Below are positions 30,462 to 43,259 of a stretch of 64,000 bases of DNA, piece after piece. The stretch spans positions 1,488,001 through 1,552,000 of the forward strand of contig JAHBBC010000011.1 in assembly GCA_019915015.1 (NCBI GenBank), read 5' to 3'. Numbering within the stretch: position 1 is the first letter of the stretch; the number at the start of each line of letters is the position of its first letter. The DNA is from Auriscalpium vulgare. Taxonomy: Eukaryota; Basidiomycota; Agaricomycetes; Russulales; Auriscalpiaceae. Made by a program: the position numbers and the translations under genes. The notes under the pieces are model-generated. The model saw nothing but the letters and a program-made list of their open reading frames with translations. It did no database searches and was not told the DNA's origin.

Positions 30462-32650
30462 TTAAATGACAGGAGGGAGAAAGGCATACTGCGCCTCGCG
30501 GTCGGAGGGCTGCTCGCGCATCCACGGGTCGTCCCACAGGTCATGTATTCGTGCACGCCGGCGCGGATTGCTGACGAGAAGTCTTGAGACGAGGCTGCGC
30601 ACTGACGGGAGCTGCGACAGCTCACTCCCGCTCGCCTCCAGAGCTTCCGCAGACTCGGCTGCGCCCTCACTGTCGCTGTCGCAGTCGCAGACGCCGTCCT
30701 CCGCGTCATGCCCGCTGACCGCCTGCACAGGCGACGTCCGGCCGTCTCCGCCTCTGGCCTGCTGTACTTCCGGCCAAGCCCACTCGCCGCGCACGACCCG
30801 CATGACCCACTGGCGCCGCGCGCGCTCCTGGCGCTCCAGCCGCGCCGAGTTTGTGCTCCCGCTGAGCTCGTCCTCCGGCGGCGTGCCGAACGGCAGCTGC
30901 CGGGCCGCAAGCGCGAAGAGCACAACGCCGAGCGCCCATGCGTCCGTCTCGCGTCCGTCGTAGCTGCCTTCCGAGCGCGGAACGACGTCCGCTTCTACAA
31001 CCGGCGCCGGCGGACCGGTCGAGCGGTTCTTGGCAAAGCGGTACGCAGCCCCGTGGTTTTCGGACGGAGCGCGCGAGAGCTGCGCAATGAGTGCGCTCTC
31101 GTCGTCGAGTGTTGTCGGGTGCGCAGCGACGAGCAGCTCCGGCGCGGCGTACGACTCGGAACCGCACCTCGTGCTGAGCCACGGGTTGCTCACGTCGATG
31201 ACACGCGCAAGGCCGAAGTCGGTCAGCTTGATGAGGGGTATGTGCGCGGACCCGTTCTCGGGAGGGAAACCGGTGAATGGATTCGTGGTCAGCAGTATGT
31301 CTGAAGAGGCACGGTCCGTCAGCGCCTCGCTGGAATGATGTCAAATCCACATACTCTCGAGCTTGATGTCACGATGCACGACAGAACGGCTGTGCATCCA
31401 TTCGACGGCACCAACAAGCTCGCGCCACATGCGGCGCAATAATCCCTCAGTCAGACGCGCATGCTGTTCGTCGGAGTTGACGACATCCAGAAGCTCCCCG
31501 CCTGATATGTACTCCAGCACAAGAACGTGGTGTGTGCTCATTGTGAAGGAGGAGTGCAGGACAGGCAAAGATGGATGTGCCGGCGTCAAATGCTACGGTG
31601 TCTAAGTCAGTTTCGGTTCTCCCGGCGCAACGCCGAAGCGGAAGAATTACAGCGTACCTGGAGAACTTCCACCTCTCGTAAGAAACTAGCACGTTCGCCA
31701 CGGCCCGCCTTGTACCCGCGCGGCAACCCGGAGCCACGTGCAATCATCTTGACCGCTACAAGCCCGCTGTCGCCTTGAAGCGCGCGGCCCATCCATACAT
31801 GACTGAATGCGCCGGAACCAATCTCGGTGATGAGCTCGTACGATGGTGATTTACCTTCTTCAGGGTGGACCGCGCTGCCAGAAGCGAAGGCAGTCGATGC
31901 CGGAGCGATAAGCTCATGGGGCACACGTCCGAGGAATGAAGGCGCGTGTGCCCCGAGGGATGAAGGCGCGCCAATGATGTCCAAGGGTTCTTCGAGACTG
32001 ACGAACGCAGGGGCGCTCCGCGGTGGCTCATGATTGCGAGTGTTAAAGGAATAGCGGGAGGGGAAGAGGCGTGCGAGGGAAGGGAGCTGGTGTTTGGGCG
32101 TGGGCGTTGCTTGTACATCTTCCTCACTCGGCGGCAGAGGAAATGAAGACTGAACAGGCGATGACGCTTGTGATAACGATAGCGATAGCGAGGTACTTGA
32201 CGAGACGGAGCGCAGACTTGGAGTCGGAGTGGGGCGGGAAGACAGGGCGGTCGAGAAGAAATCGGCCGTCAGGGAGCGAGTTGCAGATGGGATATCGCGA
32301 TAAGGAGTCGAATGGTGAGATGCGGAAGGGGGTGGCGTCGGCTCGGCGGTGAAAGGACTGGAGAAGAACGCCGCGGTCTTAGACTGGGAGGAGGGGGGCG
32401 GCGAAACTGGCGGCGATATAGTCGGGAATGGTGACGCGAAGAATGCGTTGGTCTTCGAGGACGACGACGTGAGGGCATTGTGCGGGGGAGAGTCCGAAAC
32501 CGGGGAGAGCGTGTAGTTCTCTAGTGATTCAAACGGATCCGATGGGTTGGAGACAAAGCTCAGCTGCGAGTGAAGGGATGGCGATCGCGTGGGGGGAGGG
32601 TCGACGGAGAAGTGGTGAGACGATGATCGTGAACGAGGTGACAACAACAT
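30462..32650 (-). CDS. Serine/threonine protein kinase (CAMK-like) with long Ser/Pro-rich N-terminus
   Basis: Exons 31658-32650, 31355-31592, 30462-31300 give 689 aa. Residues 1-250 are Ser/Thr/Pro-rich and probably disordered (repeated FFSSPF and FFASPF-type motifs). The kinase domain runs from about 272 to the C-terminus: Gly loop GSGAFSHVW (about 278), catalytic Lys in VAVKM (about 301), HRDIKLEN (about 404-411; the Asn codon is completed across intron 2), DFG (about 438), and YAAPE. A long acidic insert precedes the final helices (VRSLVSRLLVSNPRRRARIHDLWDDPWM, the usual kinase end). This resembles fungal CAMK-group kinases with long N-termini (Prr1/Npr1/YPL150W-like), but I cannot assign the subfamily. 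The frame continues upstream to 32797 without an ATG, so 32650 is taken as the start. Confidence 0.88.
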
Positions 32651-33874
32651 TATACAAGGATACAGAGGAATATGAATAAATAGGGTCTGCGGGACAGTAG
32701 CTGGATGCTCAGAGTATGCTTCGCGATGGCATGGCCAAAAGACGCACGTACTTTCAACCAAGAAGCGCCACAGTGAAGTCGGTGCGACTACACTCACGGC
32801 TTGAGCGCGAGTCGGTCTGGGTGGGTTCGGTGACGGAGCTGGACTCAGGACCCCCCAAGTCGCCTGAGATAGGATGGGTCAAGTCGACTCAAGCAATATG
32901 GGATCTTGCACACCCACCCTGACAACAAGACCTCTCGTTCTGATAGTCGTTTGTAGTCGAGCGTAAGCCCTGGAGGTAACATGGGACGGTGAGTGACAAG
33001 CCGATGTTGTATCCCGCGACGACGTACGTTGCTTCAGCAGCCCAGGAAAGTCCAACGTCGTGCCCCCACTGAAAGACGTGCGCTGCGAGGTGTCAGAGGC
33101 GGCAAGGACGTGTGGGATGGTGGTGGGAGGCAATTAAGGAGTCATCTCGGAGCAGAACGTTCTGTACTGGAGCAACGCGCGCCAACTTCCGAAGTCTCAT
33201 ACACACCGCCTTTCCCACGCTTCCACCTAGCCTTCCGCTTCCGCTTCCGATTCCTGCGCTTTACAGTCCACTCGGTTGCAATTGCACTCGTCAAAACTTC
33301 GTTACTATCAGTGCTCGAGTGCACCACAGCTTGACGCTGTGGGCGCGCTGGGTCTCAAATATCCCCAAGGCGCTAGCACCTCAGGATGGGCGATCAATCG
33401 TCATGAAATGCGGGCTGGATCAACGCTGGATCAAGGTGCGCAGGATCAAATTGATTGCTAACAGCGCGCACCTCGGGTAAGTACTACAATCAAGCTTGCT
33501 ATCAAGCAACTCTGTTCAATAGGCTGCTCGAGGCTGTTCGAATTCGTCGCAAGAACCGTGGGAGTTTGCCAGCGGGTATCGGACGTGTTTCCTAAGATTA
33601 CGCCCATTGGACGGCATGTAGCAGCCTCTTCCCCATACTCATACTATGTTCCCGACCATGCTACGCTACCTACTTGAAGCGCAATGCAGCAAAAAAGTAA
33701 TGATATTCTGAGCAAACTGTGCCTGTGATCTGAGTCGAACAGAAAGCGTGGACTCGGAAAAGTCAAATTGTAGACGGACGACAGATGAGCAATTGCAAGA
33801 AATCTAGATCAGCCTCCTTCTGCTTCCAAAGCGAGTGTCTTGGAGGTGACCGCCACGCCTTGAATTCGATCTCC
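32651..33874. other. Intergenic region
   Basis: Promoter side of the kinase gene. No supported coding exon; open frames at 33112-33480 and elsewhere lack recognisable content. Confidence 0.45.
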
Positions 33875-34960
33875 TCATGACATATCAGCACCGATCTCGC
33901 AGGGAAATAGCGATGGCCCGACGTAGCGGGAAAGAATGGATGGCATTATTTCAAGGATGTGTCGCCAAACCCGACTTGGGGGCGAAGCACGAGAAGACGC
34001 GAGTAGCGGGCGGTAGGACAATGATACATGCAAACTCTGCCATCCCGAGTGGCCCTTCAAGTTGCACGAAACATATTTTGGCGGAGCTTTGAAATTGAAT
34101 GGGATTCGGCCAATCCATACCAGAAGAGATCGCCTCGTTGTTCCACCGAAGTTCACGCAGCTTGCGCATCTGGCTGACCATGGTCGCAAGCTGAACGATG
34201 GACCCTCCACGCCTGGCGTACCCTGTGACGAGATCGAAGACCTCGAGGTTGTCCAACAGGAGGGAGTCAACGGGGGCGGGATAGCCATGGATCCGAGGCA
34301 ACGTGAGGCGTGGCGTTGTTCAGAAAAGATAGTCGAGGGCAGGGCGTCGTCCATGATGTCGCTCTCGTGCAAGACGAACTGCTCCAAGTGCGGGATGAAC
34401 GACAGCCGGAAAATATTGGCGACCGTACTCTCTGAGACTGAGTCAGTGATCTCCAAGCTCCGCAAACGGGGCATCACGGTTTGACGTGCAATAAGCCTGC
34501 ACAGTCTACCAATCCCTTGTCCTCGGCCGGCCCATGCTCTCGATAAAAGTGCATGTTGACGGATACTAGGGGCATCTCCCTGGAGTCTTCGAGCCACGGG
34601 TGCGGCAGCGCTGGGGAATCCAAGTCTGTCCAGAGCAGAGCATGCTGTCGTGATACCTGTTTGTGGAGGTCAGGCAGCGGTCGGTCAAGACATGAGTGGC
34701 ATAGATCCGGCCAACTTGAAGTTTCCAGCCAAGTTTCAAACCGTAGCTAGACCTAGGAGCTGTCGGGCTCGGGGCGGATCGATCTCCTTGGCGAAAGCCG
34801 CGAAACAGAAAACGCAGGATAGGATCTCCGCGGGCAGCTGCGACGCGATGGTGAATGATTCATAGTAGCCCTTGTGGGCCCCTTGACACGGAAGTGGTTC
34901 AACTCAGGTTCAACTTCAAGGAGAATTGTTTTTTCCCACGATAGTGCTCTGCCACCACCC
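33875..34960 (-). pseudogene. F-box/leucine-rich-repeat-like gene, decayed
   Basis: Minus strand shows the order typical of Agaricomycete F-box proteins, but spread over three frames: LPAEILSCVF (F-box helix 1) with a FAKEIDPPRAR-like stretch near 34770-34850, then YATHVL..CLTS and SMLCSGQTWIP (the 'THVCRRWR...LW' block) near 34640-34740, then LRSLEITDSV, FRLSFIPHLEQFVLHESD and, after a frame change near 34300, DSLLLDNLEVFDLVTGYARRGG and MRKLRELRW. The repeated frame changes without good splice signals indicate an old pseudogene. F-box families expand and decay rapidly in these fungi. Confidence 0.55.
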
Positions 34961-35763
34961 ATCATGAACGTACCTTCGAGGCTTCGATCTCAGCACTCAG
35001 CGCTCGGCGCTCAGCGCTCAGCTCTGACGTTGGATCTTTTCACTCTCTTCGGTGCATCAGTCAGGACTGCGCGGGCCAGGCGCTAACCATAGCGAGGCAC
35101 CGGCTCGGTGTGTAGTCGGCATGCATGAAACTCAGATTTCCCTTGTAGCTTGTGTCCCTCCGAGAGTCTCTCGATATTCAAAGTACGTGGTATTGGCGCC
35201 TCTTAGAGGTGGGTTTGTCACTACAGCCACCTAGCTTACTGACATCTTGATGCTCGGCAGCGCCAACGTCGTACACCGGCGGCAGATTCGCTGAGCTGTA
35301 ATGCAAGGATATATTTCCGGGGCCTTGTCTACAAGGTCAAAGTTGCCATCGATTCATACCTAGCTTCAAGAACAGTTTTTACGCTCGAATGACTCCGCGA
35401 AGAGCAAGAGCGTTGGTCGCCCGCGGGCCGCCGCTACGTGGGGCTCGGCCACGTACCCGAGGCATTTGCGTTTCCGTCCCTAGGTGTGGAATCTCTTCCC
35501 CTTGTGAATCTATAACTGCTCCTGCAATGACTGACTTGCCAACACGCAGGAAATATTTTTGAGCGCTCATCCCAGTTTCACCACTCGCAGCAATCAGCAG
35601 GCAGACGTTGAACGTCGCGCCGAGACTCAGTATCCGCATCTCTGCGTCTCAGTGCCGATGGTGGTCAAAGTCCGCCGAGGGTGAAGTGCCGTGAACTTGC
35701 GAATGCCTTCGGCGAGAAGCTGGACGACACGCCGTCATCTCATAGCTTCCGGGTGAGGCGCGC
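34961..35763. other. Intergenic region
   Basis: No gene. Holds a short direct repeat of GCTCAGC/GCTCGGC units (about 34990-35027). Confidence 0.45.
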
Positions 35764-35770
35764 TATATAA
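35764..35770 (+). promoter_or_regulatory. TATA box of MFS transporter 1
   Basis: GCTATATAA-type box 45 nt before the ATG. The same GCTATATAA context precedes the second transporter at 38988. Confidence 0.6.
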
Positions 35771-35814
35771 GACGTGTGGATGCCGCCGACAGTGGTCATC
35801 TCTCCCAAGGCAAG

Positions 35815-37878
35815 ATGTCCTCCGAACTAACAGTTACCGGAACGGTCGATAATTCAAGTGAACCGAGCAGTGTGTACGGTACGTGTCGAAATCCCTCCAG
35901 TGACCAACATTCACGTGAGACATCTCCCAGTGCGCCCTGTTCTTGGCAAAGTCAAGAAGGGCTTCCTCCTCGCCCTCTTCTGTCTTGCCGAGTTCATGGA
36001 CGCCTTTGTCGGATCCGCCCTATTTCCTGCAATTGTAGCAGTAGAAGAAGGCCTCGACATTGCCCCCAACGAAATTACCTGGGTTTTTTCAGCCTACTCC
36101 GCCACTTTTGCTGCATTCCTGCTCATCAGTGGCCGCGTGGCGGATATCTACAGCTCTAGTTCGTGGCGACCATCCGCTCCTATTGACCAGTGCATCTGAC
36201 CTATCGCCGTCCACAGAATGTGCATTCGTCGTTGGGTCCGCTGCAGTTGGTTTATTTTCGCTAGGCTGCGGATTTGTGCACGGAAAAGTCGCTTTATTTA
36301 TCCTGCGCGCATTAGGAGGTAAGCCAGCTCGCGTCTCATGTGATTTCCCTTTTCATGTGCGTGCAAATAGGTGTTGGGGCTGCTATGACCGTTCCTTCGG
36401 CACTGAGCCTCATTGTCGAATGGTTCCCGGAACCCGAGGAGCAGAATCGTGGCATTGCAATGTTCGGCGGATCGGCCGCCTTGGGCAACGGTCCGTTATC
36501 TCTCAAATGCGATCCCCCCTCAAGTTCTGACCAAACACGCAGTCTGCGGGATTATCATCGGTGGGGCATTCATTCAATGGGCGAGCTGGAAGTGGATATT
36601 CTACTTCGCATGCATGCTCGGCGTGCCCATCGCCGTTGTCGCGACATTGCTCGTACCAACTTCCGCTCCTCGTGCGCACAAACCGTCCTGGAAAAGGCTC
36701 GACCTCGGCGGGGTGACCCTCATTACAAGTATGTTGTCCCCTTGTACACCGGATAAACGCTGAGATGGGCCTTTGCCGCGTAGCCGCCATAGTCTTGTTC
36801 ATATATGCCGTCACCACAGGAGCTGCCACGGGTTGGGGAACTGCCCGAGTGATCGCGGTGCTGGTTGTCTCGATACTTCTGGGCGCCGCCTTCTTCATTC
36901 TCGAGGCTAGATTAGATCCTCATGTGGCGTCCCTGTGGGTTCAAAGATTTGCTCTCATCCGACGAGTTCACTCACGCCACCCTTCTGCCAGTCCGCCGCA
37001 TATATGGCGCTATAAGAACGTTCCCATCTTGGCCGCCGTCGCCTTTGTTCCCATCTTCTGGTGGTGTGCACGTACGTTCCTCCAGTCATACTCACCGCAG
37101 TCCGCGTCTGAAGCGAACATGCTGACGATCGGTGCAGTGTTCTTCCAGCTTATGCCATTGTTCCAGAACGTGTATCAATGGGGCGCCATTATGACCGCTG
37201 TGCGGTTCTTACCAACTGGTCTGTTCTCCGGCGCCATCGCAGGGCCAAGCGGCAGCTTCCCCAAATACGTCAGCCCGAAGTGGACTATTCTAGGTGGTCT
37301 TGTTCTGGACATCATCTCTACTATCATGCTGGCATTCGGTGATACCAGAGCAAAGTACGTGTTTTACGCTTGGTTACGGTTGAGCTGAGCTCACATTCTC
37401 ATTGCGCAGATACTGGTCAATCATGTTCCCTGCGTTCATCATAGGCACCTTAGGCAACATGGTGGTGTACACCAATACCAATATCGCGCTCTTCATGAAG
37501 TGAGTATGATTTATACATGTGTGTCATGCTCTCAACAACACACCGTCTCATAGCACACCTTCCGAAATCGCTGGGACTACCGGCGCCATCTTCAACTCGT
37601 CATCTCAATTGGGAATCGCCATTGGGCTTGCCGTCATCACGACGATTTCCACCTCGATTGATTCGAAGCGTGCGGCGGCCGGGAAGGACGTCGGGTTCCA
37701 CGGTATCGCTGACGGGTTCTGGTTTGTGCTGGCGCTCCTCGTCGTGGAAGGCATTGCGGTCTTCATTTGGTACAAGGTTGAAGATCGCTCGATTGAGGAT
37801 GTCGAAGGGGCAGGTAGCCTCCAGGGCAAGGACAAGCATGACGAGTCAGTGAAGGGGACCGGCGCGGAACCAGCATAA
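35815..37878 (+). CDS. DHA2-type major facilitator superfamily transporter, copy 1
   Basis: Ten exons (35815-35878, 35931-36158, 36217-36318, 36371-36490, 36543-36728, 36784-36934, 36992-37071, 37138-37354, 37410-37499, 37554-37878) give 520 aa, all joints in frame. About 14 membrane segments, as in drug:H+ antiporter family 2. Landmarks: RPVLGKVKKGFLLALFCLAEFMD (TM1), the motif-A-like stretch SGRVADIY between TM2 and TM3, GGAFIQWASWKWIFY (motif C / TM6 region), SPKWTILGGLVLDI, and GTTGAIFNSSSQLGIAIGLAV near the end. Closest recognisable relatives are yeast Atr1-like plasma-membrane exporters. Substrate cannot be told. Exons 2 to 9 have exactly the same lengths as in the tandem copy at 39029, so the pair arose by gene duplication. 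Confidence 0.88.
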
Positions 37879-38987
37879 CCAACGCGCACACGACATCGCA
37901 CTGTCCTTCCGGGAGTCAAATACATGTTGTTATGCATACACCGGGAGTTTCTTGATTGATTTATTAATGAAGCAACAGTGAAGCGAATTTTCTTGGATCT
38001 TGCCAGTGCGCGTGGGAGCCCTCGACCACTTATCTGACCCAGATCTTCTCGTCAGTCGCGGCAAACCCACTTGTCACATTTCACTTGAGACTTTCTCCAT
38101 CATCCAATTGCTAATGCGTACTTCAGGACATGACACACCCGCTCGGCGAAGCTGCCAGTATTGGCTTCTCGACTCTTTCGAAATACGGGAAGATGTGTTA
38201 TTGACCGGCAACTCGGACGCAAAAAAGTATCTTTCAGACGCACCGCTCGGTCGTCAATGGTTGTTCGACGGTCCCGCCATATAACAAGCATACATTCGTC
38301 GGTGGCAGAGGTTATCGGAGGGCGAGCGCAGCTCAATGGGCAAGCACATTGCTACCAGTGTCTTCCTCGGTTCAATATTCAACTCATCATCTCCACATCT
38401 GGTCTCAGCAGTGATTGGCCCTGTATCAATTGCGAATGAATCGGCGTGAGCCTCGGGCATTTGTAACCACAGGCGCCTGGCTTAGTGACATTCATCTCTA
38501 GCGGCGAGCGCTGCCCGGTCTTAACTTTATGGGCGAGCCGAGACTTCAATATTCAATCTCTAGGGGCTAATTCCGAGGTGTCGTCTACATACAAACGGGA
38601 ACGTTGTATCCGCGCTGAAAGATTCCATGCATAACCAGCGCGCTGCTCAGTGCTCACCTGGGTCAGCCGCGAAGCCCGAGGCTCAGGCGTCAATATTCAA
38701 TGTTTCGAGGTGCACGTTGTTTCCGTTTGGAATATGTGAACCTTTCTGGGCTGACTTATCTGTTCCTTAGGAAGCGGTTCCACTTCATAAGTAATCGGTA
38801 CCAGGGATTTATCATGTCACGCCATTCGCAGCTAACCTCCCAACGCCGTTGTAGGTGGCAACACGTCACTGTTGGAAGAATGCCGCGACGTGCGTATACG
38901 TCCGGCGTGCCGGTTGAATGAAACACTGTTACCTCCAACTTTACGCATAACTCCCAGGGCGAGGCGCTTTTTCAACGCCACAATGGC
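37879..38987. other. Intergenic region between the tandem MFS genes
   Basis: About 1.1 kb, no supported gene. Two related TCAATATTCAA-containing patches (about 38545 and 38690) may mark a short direct repeat. Confidence 0.45.
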
Positions 38988-38994
38988 TATATAA
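38988..38994 (+). promoter_or_regulatory. TATA box of MFS transporter 2
   Basis: TATATAA 35 nt before the ATG, in the same GGCTATATAA context as the first copy. Confidence 0.6.
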
Positions 38995-39028
38995 CACCGT
39001 TGGAGGATTTGATCTTCACAGAAGAAAA

Positions 39029-41097
39029 ATGTCCTCCGAAAGCTCAATCACCGGTACGCTCAATAATTTGGATGCTCCAAGCACTCCGTACGGTACGCGT
39101 TGAATTAAAGCAGAGTCTGCAACGGCCCTCACGATGCGGAACTCCCCATAGTGCGCCCGGTCCTTGGCAAGGCCAAGAAAGGCGTCCTCCTCGCACTATT
39201 CTGTCTTGCCGAGTTCATGGATGCCTTCGTCGCATCTGCTTTATTCCCTGCAATCGTCGCACTCGAAGAGGGCCTTGGCATTCCCGCGAACGAAGTCACC
39301 TGGGTCTTCTCAGCCTACTCCGCAACTTTCGCCGCCTTCCTGCTCATCAGCGGCCGCGTCGCCGACATATACAGCGCCAGTGCGTACCAGCGGCAGCATC
39401 TACTTCCGTAAACTACAACTGACCGTTGCTGCTTACAGAATGGGCCTTTGTTGTGGGGTCCGCTATAGTCGGTTTGTTCTCTTTGGGATGCGGTTTTGTG
39501 CATGGCAAGGTGGCTCTGTTCATTCTGCGTGCGCTCGCAGGTGAGCAAATATGGACGTCGTACTCTTCTCTTTCTGACCGGCCTTTGTCAGGCATCGGAG
39601 CCGCCCTGACAGTTCCCTCGGCGTTGAGCCTCATCGTCGAATTGTTCCCGGAGCCAGACGAACAGGCACGTGCAATCGCTCTGTTCGGAGGAGGAGCCGC
39701 TGTGGGAAATGGTCTGTCGCCTTGCCATTTCCATGAACTAAATTCTGACATGACACCGGCGAGCAGTTCTCGGCATTGTCGTCGGCGGGGTGTTCATTCA
39801 GTGGGCAAGCTGGAAATGGATATTCTACTTCACGTGCATGCTCGGCGTGCCCGTAGCCATCTTCGCTGCGCTTTTTGTTCCGCCGTCTGCTCCTCGTGCA
39901 CATAAACCTTCATGGAAGCGACTGGACCTCGGAGGAGTGACTCTTATCACAAGTACGTCGCCTAGTTTCCGACATGGCTATGGGATGACGCTGACGTGCT
40001 ACTGCGTCACTTAGCCTCGATAGTCTTATTCGTCTATGCTGTTACCACGGGAGCAGCCTCCGGCTGGGGGACCGCCCGGGTGATTGCACCCCTGATTGTT
40101 GCCGTAATCTTGGGGGCTGGGTTTTTCATCCTGGAAGCTAGACTGGACCCTCACATTGCATCTCTGTGCGTTCTACTAAATGTCTGCTCTCGTCGCGAAC
40201 ATTCCACTGACATCTCTCTACGGTCAGGCCTCCGCGTACATGGCGCTACAAGAATGTTCCCATCTTAGGCGCCGTCGCTTTCGTCCCCTTCTTCTGGTGG
40301 TGCGCGAGTACGTCCTGCGCTGACTTCCGATTTTTCACCATTTTCTAACGATTGGTGCAGTGTTCCTTCAACTCATGCCGCTGTTCCAGAACGTCTACCA
40401 CTGGAGTGCCATCATGACCGCCGTGCGTTTCTTACCGACCGGGGTGTTCGGCGGTGGCATTGCAGGGCCAAGCGGCTCCTTCCCGAAATATGTCAGCCCA
40501 AAATGGACCATCCTAGGCGGTCTCGTCTTGGACATCATCGCGACCATCTTGCTCGCACTCGGTGACACAAGAGAAAAGTATGCATCTAATGATCCGTTGC
40601 GCCTGTGTCGATGGAGCTCATGTACTTTGCGTAGGTACTGGTCCATCTTGTTCCCGGCGTTCATTATAGGCACCATGGGCACCATGGTGGTGTACACCAA
40701 CACCAACATCGCGCTGTTCATGAAGTGAGGATCATCAATATTGTATCTGGTTTACACCCGCTGAACAATCGCAAATAGTACGCCGCCAGAGATTGCTGGG
40801 GTTACCGGAGCTATCTTCAATTCATCTGCTCAACTGGGAATTGCCGTTGGACTCGCCGTCGTCACGACAATATCCACCTCTACCGATAAGAAGCATGTCG
40901 CGGCCGGGAAAGATGTCGGGTACCACGGTATTGCGGACGGATTTTGGTTTGTGCTAGCGGTCGTCGCCGCGGAAGCCTTGGCGGTCGTAATTTGGTACAA
41001 AGTTGACGGTCAAGTGGTCGATGATGTAGAAGGGGCAGGCAACCTTGCAGTCAAGGAGAAGGGTGACGAGCCATCTAAGGAAGTCAGCGTGGAGTGA
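39029..41097 (+). CDS. DHA2-type major facilitator superfamily transporter, copy 2
   Basis: Ten exons (39029-39092, 39152-39379, 39439-39540, 39592-39711, 39767-39952, 40015-40165, 40228-40307, 40361-40577, 40635-40724, 40779-41097) give 518 aa. Same membrane layout and motifs as copy 1 (SGRVADIYSA, FVHGKVALFILRALAG, GGVFIQWASWKWIFY, GVTGAIFNSSAQLGIAVGLAV). Introns differ freely while exons keep the same length and mostly the same protein sequence, so both genes appear under purifying selection. The cytosolic tails (SVKGTGAEPA against SKEVSVE) and N-termini vary most. Confidence 0.88.
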
Positions 41098-41751
41098 TCA
41101 GTAGATTCCTGTGCACACACAGGGATACTTAGCACGGTTCAGCGGCAAATAGACATATCAATATAGACATCATTAATGGGCCTGCGCATGCCACTGGGTG
41201 CACCGCTCTCCACGTTTCCATGCGTTCCCGCTGACAGAGGTGGCGGGCGAGGCAACGGTGCAGATTCCGATGGAAGCCTGCACGACCCTGCGGACATGGT
41301 CCATACCAGCTACCCGTATTCGACGCCGCTTGGGGATATGCTCCTAACCGAGAGAGGAAGTGGATAACCGCTGGACAGGGACGTTTACGATGTCACGTTC
41401 AGCAGGAAGGCTGTCCGTCTGATGAGACTATCGCCTACTATCGCCCGTCTATCCGATGCACCCAGAATGCAGGGTCCGATAGGGTCCGATACGTCCGTGT
41501 TTGCTGGGCAGCCTTTGCGGGCGATGGAACATCGAGGATCGCCGCGAAACAACATCGGCACAACAACAAGGCGGAGGCCCGGGGGCTTATTTTTCTGTCG
41601 CTGTCGCTGATGGAGTGTCTTGAATGGTGCTGGGAAATAATTCTCGCATGTGCTCGCTAGTCGATATGCGGTACATAATTCGCTGATCTTGTTTTCTGAA
41701 CAAAAAAGCCATCAGTGAGTGTTTTCGCGACAGGGACAAAGAAACGCACCA
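41098..41751. other. Intergenic region with one arm of an inverted repeat
   Basis: No gene. About 41260-41530 matches the reverse complement of 48700-48950. Confidence 0.5.
41260..41530 (+). repeat. Inverted repeat, left arm
   Basis: Contains GGAAGCCTGCACGACCCTGC, ACCCGTATTCGACGCCGCTT, GACAGGGACGT, AGCAGGAAGGCTGTCCGTCT and CGTCCGTGTTTGCTGGG, all found in opposite orientation and reverse order at 48700-48950. Imperfect (small gaps and substitutions). Confidence 0.75.
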
Positions 41752-42836
41752 CTAACTGCTCGCCGGGACCCACACGACCTTCCCATACGGTGTCTGCACC
41801 GACCCGCTCTCACCACTGCCAACCCTGACCCCGATTTCAAACAAGCCCGCACCATTGCTCCGCACGAAGTCCTTCTCTGCCTCGTTCGCCTCGTCAACTT
41901 CGTTCAGGATGAGCCTCGGGTGCCAATTTGCCTTGCCAGGCACTTTAAGCAGCCACGCATGTCTCGTTGGCGAATCGACAATCGGAGGCTCCCCGATGAA
42001 AACGCTGGTGAGCTCCTGCGAAACATCGGCGAAGCTCGAGTGCGGCGCGAGGACACGCAGGTGCGCGATGCCATGCGCCCCGTTCTCGTGCTCCGTATTC
42101 GATTCTGGCTCGGTAGGGACCTGTAAGAGCCAATCGAACTGTTAGCGATCATGCTATCGCACGCACGCTACGACTAGAGCTTACCCGTAGCTTCCGACTC
42201 GTCACGTCCCCGCAGAAAAATGGCAACCGCATGCCGCCCCCCTTCTCTGCCCATCGTTCTGGCGCGGTGATCTCCCACTTCAACTCGACACCATCAGGAC
42301 GCTGCCGCCCACCCGGCACCTCCGGCGCGTACCGCAAGTCTAGGCCAGCGCTGGCCGCGAGCGAGTTGATGCGCTCGGAGATGGGACGCTTTATGCCGGG
42401 CGCACCGAGCATCGAGTATGCGACCCAGCCTGGGTCCTTGTTCGCCCACTGGTGGTGTGTGCGCGCATGGTAGGACGGGCTGGTGGGTGGGTAATGCGAG
42501 ACGGGGTGGGTGAAGGAGATGAGCTCGAGGTATACGCCATCGGAAAAGACCTGATGGCTGTTGGCATCGACGAGATTTCTACAACGTGGTCGGAAGGCAC
42601 TCACCACGAGAGCGTTTGCTGTGAGGCCATCTGCATGTGTTCCTCCGTCGATGACACTGTTGAGCGGGATATCAGTCGCCGTGATGGTGGACAAGCCACT
42701 CGATAGACATCGCCTGATGACTTCGCACTTACTGGAAGCCTAGCTTGCGAAACTGTTCAGAGGCCGCCTGAACCGACCCAGGAGGCGTCAGATGGACGAT
42801 GTGATCCAGTCTGTTCGTATATATAATTGCAGGCAT
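41752..42836 (-). CDS. Glyoxalase-like domain protein
   Basis: Exons 42733-42836, 42605-42656, 42185-42550, 41752-42120 give 296 aa. N-terminus: a short lead then LDHIVHLTPPGSV, the start of the VOC/glyoxalase-like fold, with QVF..GGTHADGLTANALV and SDGVYLELISF (about residues 35-65), the two characteristic metal/ligand-side strands. Then PPTSPSYHARTHHQWANKDPGW, a feature of the fungal glyoxalase-like (PF13468-type) family, and the second half with HLRVLAP, WLLKVPG and a C-terminal GLFEIGVRVG strand. The family is cytosolic and of unknown substrate. The splice joints all fall between conserved blocks. It lies tail-to-tail with MFS2. Confidence 0.82.
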
Positions 42837-43259
42837 TGTGCTCGCTGGGACTAGTGCTTGGTCCTATCGACGGAGCGTGGATGTATGAGAGAGGACGAGA
42901 CAACGGCGTCCGCCATCGTTGCGACGAAGAGATACGTATCGCGTGAACAAGGGCCCTCATGGCGCCACGAGTACTGCTCTAAGCTCTTCCCCTCACAGCC
43001 TCTATGTGTGCACAGTCGATCCGATCCTACCACGCGCAAAAGCCACTCATTCCTGCTTCATAATCTTCCGTCAGGAGAGGGGTCAGACTTAGCTTGCGTA
43101 TGTATCGTCGATACTGATAGAAATGGATGTCACATAGATCACTGGATCCTACGACGACGCCGCATGCTATGTGAAACCACAACCCACGACCCATCATTTT
43201 CCTGTGGTTGTTTCGCGCCCAACACCCCCTCGCCATTCATTTTTGCGCAATTTCTCTGC
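42837..43259. other. Promoter of glyoxalase-like gene and 3' flank of esterase
   Basis: No gene seen. An AT-rich TATATATAA patch at about 42818-42826 lies within exon 1 of the glyoxalase gene rather than upstream, so it is not its TATA box. Confidence 0.4.

Noticed and set aside
31658..32797. Kinase start at 32797
   Set aside because: The extended frame begins with GTG, not ATG; the first ATG is at 32650.
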